Shown: positions 46,995-58,700, counted from the stretch's first letter. The stretch: DNA of 64,000 nucleotides from Amborella trichopoda (GCF_000471905.2 NW_006497511.1:191382-255381), one strand, 5' to 3'. Notes: a model not told the origin generated them from the sequence alone. Numbers and translations: made by a program.

Positions 46995-47000
46995 AATAAA
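46995..47000 (+). terminator. Polyadenylation signal for the antisense gene
   Basis: AATAAA, 183 bp after the mobile-domain stop, in an AT-rich context (TTTTTAACTGATGAATAAAG). D and Tat-1 also have AATAAA closing the antisense region. Confidence 0.5.
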
Positions 47001-47193
47001 GTGCTTCTCTCTTTTGATTGACTTTGCTACATGATTTCATTCTCTTCTTACTTTTGCTACAACTCATGTGATTTCTTTTTTGAATGCCTCTGAACACTTT
47101 TATTGCCCCAAGAGGCTAATACCCTAGGCCTTGTTTAGCCCCATGGTGGGCTGCTGCAGCTTAGATAACTTCAAAATGGGAAGTCGTTACTTT

Positions 47194-48430
47194 TTATCCT
47201 CTTAATGTCTGATTGGCCAAGGGCTCATAGTTCATTTTCCTCATGATTTGGTTAGCCTGGTTGCTATAGATAGTCCAGTCAAGAGGGGCCTCGGCCTCCA
47301 TTAGTGGTGCATTTACTTCAAGCTCATCATAACTTTTAGTCTCCAGCACGAACTCCTTGAGATGTTTTGAAGTGATATGTATGACCTCCAACTGACTTTG
47401 GAGACTGCGAGCTTCAGTTCTCAAGTTTGCTATGGGATCCTGCCCTTCAGGGGAATAAAATTGCTCTTTATCAAACTTCTCTCCTCTTGAGAGGTCGGGA
47501 AAAGTAAAACTTTCAGCTGGTCATCTGTCCGAGGAGCATCCTCTATACTATAACAACCAGATTTTGAAAAGTATTTCGTGGCGGTTGTCACGCCACTTCA
47601 ACTTTCAAGAGTGCAATGGGGATATGCAAGACTTTCTACTGGTCTGGTGTATAGGTGATCCTTGGAGCTGGGAATTCTATCCCCATGGCTTGCTCAATAT
47701 CAAGAATGTCCTCTGGTTCATCTTCCGGTCAAGGTGGCTTAGAACTAGGGGCAGAGGGCGAAGACTCCTTTTCAAGTGAAGAAGGAGTTTCTTGAGGGAT
47801 GATGGTTGGGATGTTAGAATGAAGGCTGGATGGGGGGAAAATTCTGCCCTACCTTTCTTCCTTTTTGAACATGTTCACCAATGTTCTCCCGGGATCCTCA
47901 ACATCTTCGTGAGACAAAGACATTGTCTTAATTATAGACTTGTGACCTCCATCGTTTGGCTTATGGGACGACGCTAGATCTGTTAAGTAATATTTAGCAT
48001 CAACATTGTGAGTTTAGGCCACAGGAAACGGTCTTTGTTAGTATAGACCATATGTTGTCTCACGTCTCGGCTATACTTGAAACATTGGTGTAATGTTGAT
48101 GGAAACAGCCCCTGGTCATGGAGCCATGGTCGATCGAGGAGAATATTGTAGGAAGTGTCGATGTCGATTACATGAAACTGAGCATAATCGTTCAGCTCAC
48201 CGATCTTAAAACGAAGGTGTATCGTGCCAGCAGGCTTCTCTCTTGATTGGTTGAACCCTTGAACTGTGATGTGATCAGGGTAAGATCTTCGAATCCCAAC
48301 CCTAATAGTGTAAGGATCCTACTTGGAATAAGGTTGACTGCCGACCCTTCATCTAACATAATTTGGTTGATGGGGCATGCATGTAATTTGCCAGTAACAA
48401 AGAGAGGGTGATTATCACATTTTTCCCTAA
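47194..48430 (-). pseudogene. Protease region of element C
   Basis: 48340-48430 reads HPLFVTGKLHACPINQIML followed by D-E-G-S-A-V-N-L-I on the minus strand: the flap-preceding and active-site region of a Tat-type protease, with D-E-G (48345-48353) at the catalytic triplet. After a frameshift near 48300 come HITVQGFNQSREKPAGTI, YAQFHVIDIDTSYNILL and RPWLHDQG, the C-terminal half of the fold. Further on, 47194-47424 contains IMRKMNYEP, a segment that in related elements precedes RT. Similarity then stops and the antisense gene begins. Confidence 0.8.
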
Positions 48431-48431
48431 G

Positions 48432-48824
48432 CTACAGATCGTCCTCTAAAAAGGTGACTGGCATACAACCTTCTAAAATTGTCGAGTCGACTTCAATAGG
48501 TTCTACTTCAGCTTCGTACACTTTTGGTTTAGTGAAAGCTTGAACCAAAGCCATCCGGTAATCCTTCAAGAGCATGAGGGTGTCGTAGATATTGAGAAGA
48601 GCTGAAAGTTTCCGCAGATGCCCTATCACATCATATTTCACCTTTTCTTGATCCAGGCCTTGTGCTCCTGGTCCTGCCACTGATTTGAGTGGTATGTTGG
48701 GCTGAGGAGCAGGTTTGGGTAGAGAAGGTTTATTTTGGCCGGCTGGCTGACTTGATTGCACAATGGGCTTAGTTTGCGTGACGAAAGTTTGAGGTTTTAG
48801 AAGAGATCGAGTGTATGGGATCAA
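48432..48824 (-). pseudogene. Gag-protease linker of element C
   Basis: 131 codons, Pro/Gln-rich (KPSLPKPAPQPNIPLKS), then YDVIGHLRKLSALLNIYDTL and DYRMALVQAFTKP, typical of the segment before protease in Tat-type polyproteins. It ends at a TAG just before the protease similarity starts. Confidence 0.75.
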
Positions 48825-49962
48825 AGGGGTCTCAGGGAATTGGAGAATAGGTGGATTGTTTGAAGTATTAGAATAAGGAAGGGGCCTAGGGAGCTATAAG
48901 ATAGGCAGACTAGTCTTTGGATTAGAGGGCAGTGACGGATTGATGAACTTCAAGGTGCTCGACTTCTGCGGTGGAGGCTGCAGCGTCCTCCTTGATATGA
49001 GATTTATCTACCTCGTGGTGGGTATTACTCCTGAAATTTGCACCATGTGGCAAGCTCCCAGAGAGTAAGAGCTTTACCGATTTGATTCTCTCTGGTTCTT
49101 CTAAAAGTCAGGCTCAGGGGGCCACTTGGGTTTCTTTAGCTTCAACTTCTTGTGCTTCATTGAAGAACGTGGCTCTGCCTTGGCTTTAGCTGTCAGAGCG
49201 TTAGTAACTGTTAGGAATCCTACTGCCTGTGCCAGGGTCTTTCTCAATCATCTTCGCTACGTCCTGCTTATAATGATTCCTTCAAATTCTCGATCGAGAG
49301 CCTTGAAGTCCGGGCATATCAAGGTTGTACTTGCAAGGGATGTAGAAGAGGGAGAATGAGAAGCAGGAGAAGAAGAAGGAGAAGGGTTAGAAGGTGGGGT
49401 TTAAGTTCGTTCCCCTCATCAAACTGATCTGGGCAGCTTTTTACATCATCACCAGGGTTGGACAGGTGCAGGGGGTCTTTTAGGTCTTTCCCTTACTTAG
49501 ACCATTGCGGAGTGCGTTTAACGTCATCACCCTCATTGGGCGTGTGCTGAGTGGGAGATGGCACGGGAATGTCTTCTTGACAGGATGAAGAAGGAAGAAG
49601 GATCATGCCAGGGACGAAATCAAGTAAAGTTCACAGTGGCAGAACGGGCTGAGAAATTCCTACTCGACTGTGGGTTAAGCGGTCTTGTTTCTTTGGCGAG
49701 TAGCCCTTAGTGGCCGTCTCTTTCTGGTTTTTTGAGGTGATGCTTGATTTGTCTCGCTGGGCTTGCGAACAACTCTAGCTTGGCAAACTTCTTCTTACCT
49801 TAAGAACTTGAGTCTGCTTCGGCCATGGTAGACTATCCATGGCTGGGAAGTTGAGGATTCAACGGAGTCTGAGTCATTGATAGGAAGGTCCTGCTTTGTG
49901 AGATCTTCTTGCCCCGATAGAGGAATGACTTGGGGATCACTTACAGGCAGATTGTAAAACTC

Positions 49963-50325
49963 CTAACACTCCCGCATTTTCTTTGCAAATATATCAAGGA
50001 AGCTTGCGCATTCTGACAGGTTATGACCTCTTATCTGATGGTATAGACACCAACAATCTTCAGTCCCCTTAACAAGGCGATAGGGTTGCCTTGCCTGCTT
50101 CAGTATGATTATGCCTTCCTGAAGCATTATAATGAAGAAGGTGTAAAGGATAGTAGGCATTTTGTCTTGCTCTTGGATGGTTACGGCATGGGAGGCCTCT
50201 GCTGCCCCAAAGGCCTTCTTTAAGTCTTCAAGCTTTATCTAACCCTTCTGAATCAGGGCCTCGATAATATCTTTCAGCGTGTAGCAGTCATTTGTGAGAT
50301 GATTGATCCTCCGATGGTAGGCACA
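49963..50325 (-). pseudogene. Two CHHC zinc-knuckle-like motifs of C Gag
   Basis: Knuckle 1 (50284-50325) reads CAYHRRINHLTNDC and knuckle 2 (50008-50049) reads CLYHQIRGHNLSEC. Both have spacing C-x2-H-x4-H-x4-C, a variant of the standard C-x2-C-x4-H-x4-C. They are separated by LKDIIEALIQKG and a Gln-rich stretch. They probably bind zinc and RNA, by analogy. Confidence 0.7.
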
Positions 50326-50406
50326 ATAATTCGCCTGAGTGTCAAGGCCAGGTTGCTTGAGGGACTTAGCTTCTAGAAGCTGGATCATATTCTATTCCAA
50401 TAATAA

Positions 50407-51504
50407 TCAGAACAGCGCAGTGACCCATGCCTTCTTGAAGGGATAGACCTTGTTCCTATGCTTGGTGAAATAATCATCCCGATCAGGGTTGGCTGGTGAG
50501 GGTACTCGATTGTACGACTGTTGTTGCTTGCCAGCCTGGGGTGTTACCCTTGCCGTACTAACCCCTTTAAAGAGGTCCAAAGTCTGAGAGGGAGCCTTCT
50601 TTGAATCAGTGACCATGACGGATGCACTAATTACCCCTTTTTGTTGGCTGCCTTGTGTGCTATTCCGAGAGCTACCATTGCCCCGGTTGTCTGTTGGGCT
50701 TGTAGATGGTTGTCGTGTCCCACAATGGTGGCGTGATAAACTTTCTATGCGAACTAATTTAGAGATTAACTCTGCCATGGAGGTCGGATTAGAGGCCTTG
50801 ACATGTAGAGCGATCTCGGGTCGCATGTTCCGCATGCAAGTTTGGACTGTTTCCTTCTCAAGCATAGGATTAGGATGACGGGAAGCCAAATTTCTCCATC
50901 TTGATATGAACTGATCCACGGGCTCATCGGGATCTTGAGTTAGGGTGATAAGTTCGATGGTTTGAACCTCTCTCTCAACCTCATAGAAGCGTTGATAAAT
51001 TAGTTTCTCCATCTCCTCCCATGTATGCATTGAGTTTAGAGGAAGTCTAACATACCATTAAAATGTTGGGCCATCAAGGGTCTCAACGAACTGTCGGAGA
51101 AGAAGTCTCCCGTCAGCTGCTGTTTCTCGACATGCTTCTTGGAAGTGGGCAATATGCTGGTTCGGGGATGTGGTTCTGTAGAATAAAGGAAACTTCCCTT
51201 TCTTATAATCTGAGGGAAACGGGTCCTGATCAATATACGAGGGGTATGGCCCTTGATAAGGTATCGTACCCTGTATCCTCGGGATTTGTCTATTCTTTAA
51301 GCTATGGGTGACCATAGCGTCTATGTTTGTCAGAGAGATGGGATGAGGGACAGAATTGTTCTGTGAGGTAGAAAGAGGGGGCTGTCGTGGAGGTGCACCA
51401 TCAAAGTGATGGGAATTGACCTCACGGTTAGTCGACTAGCGTGCGACGTCGATATGATCGATCTTCTCCATTATCATGCGCACCATATCCTCAAACTTGT
51501 TCAT
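50407..51504 (-). pseudogene. Tat-type Gag of element C
   Basis: One continuous frame of about 365 codons from a Met at 51504 (MNKFEDMV). It is interrupted by a TAG at 51436-51438, a TAA at 51058-51060 (where Tat-1 has Gln) and a TGA at 50407 (where Tat-1 has Arg). It contains KKGKFPLFYRTTSPNQHI, RLLLRQFVETLDGP, EEMEKLIYQRFYEVE, DEPVDQFISRWRNLA and the QQQSYNRVPSP linker. This is the best-preserved gag in the window; no frameshift is needed between the two main open pieces. Confidence 0.88.
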
Positions 51505-51622
51505 GCACTCTTCCTGTGCATCACCGGGCTCACTTACAACCATTACACTGTCCATTTCTCTATGGAGGTCAACGTTAGTGGCAACTGAGGGCTTGTGAAC
51601 TTGTCGGGTCGTACATGGTAGG

Positions 51623-51868
51623 TCAGTCAGTAGGGGGCCAGCATGCCCTGATTGAACTCGACTCTTGTATACTGATCGTGTTAGGACTGGTTCTCAATGG
51701 AGACCGTGGCTGCTGAGGGGCTGGGTCTTCTTCTATGACAGCAACAACAACATATGCCTCATGAAGCTCTTCTTCAGGCTTCATCGTCTTAAGGGGGTAG
51801 AAAGAATTCAGGTGAAGAGGGTCATCAGAATTGATTGTTTTGACTACATTGGTCACCTCCTTAGTCAA
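51623..51868 (-). pseudogene. Leader/Gag N-terminal segment of element C
   Basis: 81 codons matching Tat-1 14934-15179 (NSDDPLHLN, KPEEELHE). Lies between the leader ORF and gag. Confidence 0.5.
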
Positions 51869-52576
51869 TATTTGCAGACCTCTATCATGTTTAGCCTTGA
51901 GGTTTTGATGGACCTCGTGTCAAAACTGCGATCTAGGTCACGAGTGGTCAACTCTTCTTGCACCGGAGAGAGCTGTCTCCATCAGATTGGGCAATGGATG
52001 AGGGCCAGGAACTAGAGTCATCTTGGGCCGGGGAGGATGAAGGACTCAATCTTCCATCCAATCAATGCCCTGAGCTCTCTTATGAGCTCCAGAGGCACGG
52101 CCAAAGTAATGAGGCTAGTTCAGGATGGTACTCTTGTGGAAAACCTTCGAGTGTCAAGGCCGAAGGTTCTTGCTCGATGAAGGAGGAGTGGGTTGAAGCA
52201 GGATTGAGTCTTGTGCAGGCCCGAGTCTAGGGTGAGAGGACGTCTATGATGGCGACATGTGTGCTCCCCTTGAAAAAGGAATACAAGAGACCAGGGGGTC
52301 AGCCCGGGCTCATGCAAGTGATCTAGCCTAAGGAGGCCAAGAACTACGAGCTGGTGTCTATACGAGAACAGGCGTAAGCCTGCCCCTTATAGGGTATGCT
52401 GTTGTGTGCAGAGTACGAGGATGAGGGGGTTGTATCTTGTGTACTCGGGTTGGAGTAACAATGGAGTTGCCCCAAGCGGTGGGATGCATATGAGTAGCGT
52501 GCGCAGAACCTAGCCTTGGAAGGTTCGATCTTGGACACGGACTCGAGGTAACAGAAGGGTTGCCCTGAGGTGCGAC

Positions 52577-52990
52577 TCAAGTGGATAACCCACAAGCCTT
52601 ATGGTGTGTGTGAGGGGTGGAGACCGTGGGGTTTCTGTCTCGATCTCTTGAGCCTCTAGGGATAGAGACCAATGATGCAGAAATGTGGGGGGTAGCCTTA
52701 TGGCGACCCACATAAGTAATGGCATCTTGTTTTCCTTTTAGAGAAAGGGACTGGGCAGCCTTCCGGCGTACCTCAGGAACACAACCTACAAGTGATTTAC
52801 CGATGGCTGGGTGGATGCTGTGTGTGGCAATAGAAGTGCTGCCAATGTAAGGAACCTTGGTGGAATTTCTACCAGAGCGAGGAGATGCGGAGTGAGGGAC
52901 CTTTAAGTCATGCTTAACACTGGTCCAGGTTAAGACCTGGGAGCTAGACAAGGGGTCTTTGCTCAAGAGGATGGTTAGGAACGAAGTCAA
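52577..52990 (-). pseudogene. Leader ORF of element C, function unknown
   Basis: 137 codons, Ser/Thr/His-rich, homologous to Tat-1 14021-14482 (HPAIGKSLVG, VPEVRRKAAQSLS). No domain recognised. Confidence 0.5.
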
Positions 52991-53160
52991 AGGAACTTGT
53001 TCCTTAGGGACACTCTCGAATGCGGGGATAAGAAAGTCCCCGATTCGGATAAATGGGTTTCAAAACCCACAAACCATAAATAAAATGTGAAAAGTTAATG
53101 AAAGCAACTAATAAAAGAAGAAACTAGCCAAACAAGAATAATCCGACTAAGGGGCAGTTA

Positions 53161-53180
53161 GTCCCCATTGAAGTTTCCAA
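53161..53180 (-). other. Primer binding site of element C
   Basis: TTGGAAACTTCAATGGGGAC on the minus strand, two bases from the LTR. Same position as in Tat-1. Confidence 0.7.
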
Positions 53181-53182
53181 GC

Positions 53183-54463
53183 TGGTTAAGTGCCTCGATC
53201 TCGCCCTCCGGATCCTTTTGGGGATCGAGCGGCATGCATCTCGGGTTTCGAGGGAAGACTCGGGACATTTTTGAGATCGCTTTCTCAAGAACCTCGTTCG
53301 AGAACAGGGCAGGTGTTACCAACCGGTGACAGAGGAATTTAAGGTGTGTTCGGGACTTACACAGGCTGGCTCACGTGGGCGCCCTCGTAGATCATGAAGA
53401 AAGCCCCCCAGTAATAAAACTAGTTTGGAATCTCCTCCCTTGACTTGTAATCTTCTTATTTTCAACAATCACACAAGCATGCGCATTCAAAAAGAAAAAT
53501 AAGAGAGGAATGACGGGGGAGAGAAGAATTCCACTGAGCGAGAGGATTAGAGCGATGACTAAGCTAATGAATGATTGGCCTGACGTGGTAGTAAAATGAT
53601 CTCCGTAACTAAGACCGGCTTACAGGATTATCACTAGACGTCATTATCAGTATCAACTAGCTAGGCACGATGGTTAGTTTGTCGTGGCAATAAAGCGGGC
53701 TAAGTAATCATCGCACAACAATATTACTGCTAGACAATAAGACTACCATGAGAGGCTAACCTCAATCCCTCTTAGTTGAATGAAAGAGTAACAGAATGAT
53801 GGTTATGAAAAAAGAATAAGAAGTGAGGTAAGAGAAGAAGGGAACAGAAGGAGGGAGGGAGAAGAAAGGAAGAGAAGAGTATGCAAGGCGGGAGAATAAA
53901 AGAGAGAGAAAGAAGGAAGATGCAGTCGGTGCTAGGCATTGCCGGCTATGTTAAAAGGAAGAGAGAGAAAACACAATCGGCGCTAGGTTTCGTCGACTGT
54001 GTTATACAAAGGAGAGGAGAGGGACGGTGCAGTCAGAGTTAGGCTTCACCGACTGTGCTTGAAGAAGAGAGAGAAAATGCAGTGGGCGCTAGGCTTCACC
54101 AACTGTGAGAAGAAAAAAAATACAGTCAGCGTTAGGCTTCATCGATTGTGAGGAGAAGAGAGGGAAAATGCTGTTGACATTAGGCTTCACCTACTGTAAA
54201 AAGAAGAGAGAGAAAATGCAGTCGACGTTAGGCTTTACCGATTGTGAGGAGAAGACATAAAAAACACAGTCGGCGCTAGGCTTCGTCGATTGTCAGAAGA
54301 AGAGAGAGAAAACATAGTAGGCACTAGGCTTCACCGACTGTCAAGAAGAGAGAGAAAATGCGATCGGTGCTAGGCTTCGCTGACTGTGTTAGAAGAAGAG
54401 AGAAGGAGAGACCCAACCGACCTAGGTTTGTGCTGGTTGTGATGGAAGAGAAGCAAGAGAGAG
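53183..54463 (-). repeat. 5' LTR of element C, truncated
   Basis: Starts TGGTTAAG on the plus strand and follows the 3' LTR (36070-37465) closely, then stops within a hairpin linker at 54463. U3, TATA box and the first array units are gone. Confidence 0.85.
53920..54440 (-). repeat. Hairpin array, truncated C 5' LTR
   Basis: About ten remaining units in the same order as the first units of the C 3' LTR array. Confidence 0.85.
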
Positions 54464-55479
54464 AGATATAGTTAATTTTCACTTCTGGGTTGCTTAATTT
54501 TTACTTATTGAACTGGTTCCTCTATAAAGCATTGTACACAAATACCAAAATTTTCCTTTCTTGATATTTGAAGAATGCTAATGATATATACCATGTCATG
54601 TCTATTTTGTTTTTAAAAAAATTATCAATTTACATGAATTATAACTTTCCTTTTTTTAAATATGTTAATAAATAAAAAAACAGGGTTTGGTTATTTACGT
54701 ATATATAATCTCTTACACGGAGAACATGAATGTCTAGGAAAAATAAATTTTAAAAACTAAAAATGGTAATTTTTTGAAAATTTTTTTTAAATTGTTGATT
54801 TAACCATTTTTTGGAGAGACTAAAATTCCATATGGGGATGCTACGTTAATGTCGATATGTTTGTGCTTCTACAGTTGCATCGCTTTATGAAGGAATTTTG
54901 GTCGTTGGCAGACTAACTAATTATTAAGATTAAAAATCTACTATATACGCATTGATCCACTCCATAATTTCTAATGGCCATTTTTATTTATAATTGTCGA
55001 TTTTATTAGTATTAGTGTTGTTTATTTAGTAGACTGTTTTAGTCCCCGCCATTATTTTTACTTTGTGTGATGGGCTGGGGATGTCCCATTACGACACTTC
55101 TCAAAATATTGCGTGAAATATCGCATGCATTTGTGGGTTGTTTGGCTCTAGAGTAATTTGAATCCTAGGTTTTATTTGAAACTGGTTTTCTACTTTTGGG
55201 TAATAAAAAAAGAAAAATAAACTGAGCTTTGGATCTATTTTGTTTGATGAAATCCAAGTTTCTATTTTCATTGTTTGGAGTACCATGTTTTAATAAAATT
55301 CAGGTTTTGCCTAAATAGTATGCATTCAAAGGTTTGTTATTTCTTCTTTCGGTTTTATATTACCAGCTTTTATTTCATATCCTTTTAATTAATTTTCAAC
55401 TGGCAAGGGTAATTCTGAGTATTTATTTAAGGGAAAAGTTTATATAGAGCTAAGGCTCTAAACAATAAAATTTGAGCCT
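54464..55479. other. AT-rich segment between elements, nothing recognised
   Basis: About 1 kb of AT-rich sequence with no convincing ORF or repeat. It separates the truncated LTR of C from the LTR of D and may be host intergenic DNA. Confidence 0.5.
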
Positions 55480-56329
55480 TGGTTAGGTGCCTCGATCTCG
55501 CCCTCCAGATCTGGATGATCTAGCCGCACGCATCTTGGGTTTCAGGGGAACCTAGGAGTAAGGGCAGGTATACCAACCGATGAGAGAGGAATTTAAGGTG
55601 GGTTCAAGACTTACTCAGGTAGGCTCGTGTGGGTACCCTCTTAGATCACGAAGAAAGCCCCCTCAGCTCTACAACTGGTTCTGAATCGTCTCCCTTGGCC
55701 TGTACTCTCCTATTTCTGCAATCACACACAAACGATTAATTTACAAGACAAGTGAACCGAAGGGACCCCACCTTGTCTTTGAGCAAATGTACATAGGCGT
55801 GCACATCCAAAAGAATAAAGGGTAAGAAGATAGATAAAAGAAGAAGAAAAAGAGAGAACAAAGGAATGGGGAAGATAGGAATTTGACTAGGTGACTAGAC
55901 TAACACAATAGCTAGACCAGCAAGTGATTGACCCGGCGTGGCAGTAAGATGAGCACGGTACCTAGACCGACATAACGAAAATATTATTAGATGTCAGAAC
56001 GATCATCGACCAGTTTAGCACAATGGCTAGCCTATCGTGGCAGTAAGGCGGCCATGATAGCTAAGACCGACTCAGCGACAATACTATTAGATGACGAGAC
56101 TACCATTGCAGTATTTGTCATAGCCTTTCTTGATCAAATGAGAGAGGAAGAAGAAAGAAGAGAGAGAAAGAGAGGCATGTACAGTACTAACGATGTCGTG
56201 CATGTGAGAAGAAGAAAGGAAAGAGAGTGAGGAAAAGAAGAAGAGATGAGCAATGATAAAGAAGAGAAAAGGGTGAAGAAGAAAGAAAGAAGGTAGAGAA
56301 GGAAGAAGAAGAAAGAGAGAAGAGAGAAG

Positions 56330-57222
56330 GGGAACATGGACAGCGAAGAGAGAGAAGATAGAAGAGAACATGGACAGTGATGAGCTTCCACCGTCCATGA
56401 CAGATGAGAGAGAAGATAGAGAAAACATGGACGACAATGAGCTTCCACCGTCCATGATAGAGGAGTAAGAAGATAGAGGGAACATGGAGGGCCATGAACT
56501 TCCACCGTCCATGACATATGAGTGAGAAGAGAGTGAAAACATGGGTGGCGAAGAGCTTTCATCGTTCATGATAGAGGATTGAGAAGAGAGAGAAAATATG
56601 GACGACGATGAGCTTCCACCGTTTATGACAGAGGAATGAGAAGAGAGAGAAAAATGGATGGTAATGAGCTTCTGCTGTCCATGACACAAGGTTAAGAAGA
56701 GAGAGAAAACATGGACGACGATGAGCTTCTGCCATCTATGATTGAGAAAAGAGAGAAAATATGGACGGTGATGAGCTTTCACCCTCCATGACACAAAATT
56801 AAGAAGAGAGAGAAATATGGATGGTGATGAGCTTCTGTCATCCATGACATAGAGTTAAGAAGAGAGAGAAGACATGGACGACGATGAGCTTCCGCCATCC
56901 ATGACATGGGAGGTAAGAAGAGAGAGAAGACATGGACGACGATGAGCTTCCACTATCCATGACACAAGATTAAGAGAAGAGAGAGAAACATGGACGACGA
57001 TAAGTATCCGCCATCCATGACAAAGGGGAAGATACGAGAGAGAGAGAGAACATGGATGCTGATGAGAGAGAGAGAGAACATGGACGGTGATGAGCATCCA
57101 CCATCCATGATAGGGGAGTGAGAGGGGAGAGGAAACATGGGCGGCAATGAGCTTTCATTACCCATGACAGAGGATAAAGAAGAGAGAGAAAATATGGATG
57201 GTGATGAGCATTTGCCATCCAT
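56330..57222 (-). repeat. Second-type hairpin array (element D)
   Basis: About 16 units of ~57 bp. On the element strand each reads ATGGACGGTG, loop GAAGCTCAT, then a complement such as TGTCGTCCAT, with GTTTTCTCTCTCTTCTC-type linkers. Examples: ATGGACG with CGTCCAT (56427-56455), and ATGGATGG with CCATCCAT (57194-57222). Inner stem and GAAGC loop match the other arrays; the outer stem is different. Confidence 0.85.
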
Positions 57223-57429
57223 GACAGAGGAGAAGACAAGGAAACTTTGACAGAGGCCCGGCGCACCACTCGGGTTAAGGTCCGCCTCACTGTTTGTGTC
57301 CCTGAAGTAAGAAGACGTCACGCTGGCAATACGCTCCGCCATGCATGAATACAGAAGAAAGAGAGAACAAAGAGAGAAGGAAAAAGAGGAAAAAGAAAGG
57401 AACGATAAAGAGAGATAAAGAAAGTAGAT

Positions 57430-57615
57430 AAAGAAGATCAGAGAAGAGAAGGAAAGAGAGATATAGATGGGAGGAGAGAGAAAGAAAGAGTTAAATGAGA
57501 GGAGAGAGAAAGAGAGAGATGAGATGAGGAGAGAGAAAGAGAGAGATGAGATGAGGAGAGAGAAAGAGAGAGATGAGAGGAGGAGAAAAAGAGAGATGAG
57601 AGGAGGAGAGAGAAA
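57430..57615. repeat. GA-rich tandem repeat in the D LTR
   Basis: Units such as GAGAGAGATGAGATGAGGAG, about 28 bp, repeated five or six times. Confidence 0.85.
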
Positions 57616-58673
57616 ATTACCTTCACCAAACGATACCAGACCTTTTTTTCTCTCTCCTCTCTCTCTCTCCAAGACGTGCCCACAATTTGAAAATGAAAAC
57701 TCTCAAATTGTATTGATGAGTATTGAAAAAAATCAAGGGTCCTATAACAATTGTGTTTAACATGTACTAATATAATTGGGTCCAAACATGGGTCTATGCC
57801 AAAAAACTACCTAAATTGATGATAATTATAATTTAATTAAATTAAAAGAAAATCTAAAAATGGGTACAAAAGGATTGTTTTGCCCCTGTCCAACAATGTG
57901 TGAAATTTTAAAACAGTCCATACTGCTGCCCTAGAACTTGCATGATCTTCCATAAATGATTCAGGGTTCCTTCGTCGTCTATTTGGCCAAAAGATGATTG
58001 CTTTCTTTTGGGGCTCAGTATGACGATCGATTTGATACCAACTTTGAGCCATGGATCACATTTTTAGGGCATGATCATGCGACTCCAAATTTGTATAGAT
58101 CTTGGAAACTTCCGATCTATAGTGTGCTTGTTTCTTGATTTTTTTTTTGATTTCTTGGCTGAGTTGCATTGAACATGTCGTCACGATCACGTTACAACCA
58201 ACATAGCTTGATTTAGTATCCGGAATAAGATTTTGTCATCTTGGGTTTTTGGCCAAAATCTTGAAATCCGACGGCTGAAATCTGAAGCATCTTTGACACC
58301 TTTGTGTGCCGAATCCAATCGTTCATCATATGCGAGGTTCATACTAGATATGGCCTCAAACCTTAAGCACATAATGAAATTGGTTTTGCATTGATCACGT
58401 ACGCGAGCACCATGATATGGCTGCTCGAGCAAGGTGTGCTGCTATTGAATTTTCTGTAACTATCTTCACGAATTGTCAACTTCTCTCTAGTTTTTTTCCC
58501 TGCTCAGGTATCCTCACGGGTTGTACCACAAATCAAAATGCTCGTCTTGATGAGACGAACACGCTCACTAAATTTGAGAGCGATCCGACTCTAAACGAGT
58601 GAGATACGGGTCTTTGAAGTTGCTGCTCGGGACTATGCACACCAGTCTCCTTCAATGGAGATTGGTACAGGGA

Positions 58674-58700
58674 GGCCGCATGGGAATAGCGTGCGGCCTA
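58674..58700 (-). promoter_or_regulatory. U3 inverted repeat with GGAATAG loop
   Basis: AGGCCGCATG and CGTGCGGCCT pair over ten bases (one wobble) around GGAATAG. The same element is in the other LTRs at 9956-9981, about 29400-29425, 19993-20020 and 38880-38910. About 365 bp from the LTR start in D and Tat-1. Confidence 0.65.

Larger units (their letters stand above)
36070..54463 (-). mobile_element. Non-autonomous Tat element 'C' with antisense gene
   Basis: Minus-strand order: truncated 5' LTR (54463-53183), PBS, leader, gag, protease, antisense mobile-domain pseudogene, 3' UTR, 3' LTR (39286-36070). RT, both RNase H domains and integrase are absent, so it would need another element's enzymes. 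The far end is cut within a hairpin unit, so no target duplication can be scored. It is inserted in the gag of the element owning LTR B. Confidence 0.85.

Noticed and set aside
56087..57785. Long Ser/Leu-rich minus-strand frames resembling secreted or membrane proteins
   Set aside because: They are read-through of CT-rich repeats in the D LTR; the hydrophobic and serine stretches follow from the repeat units.
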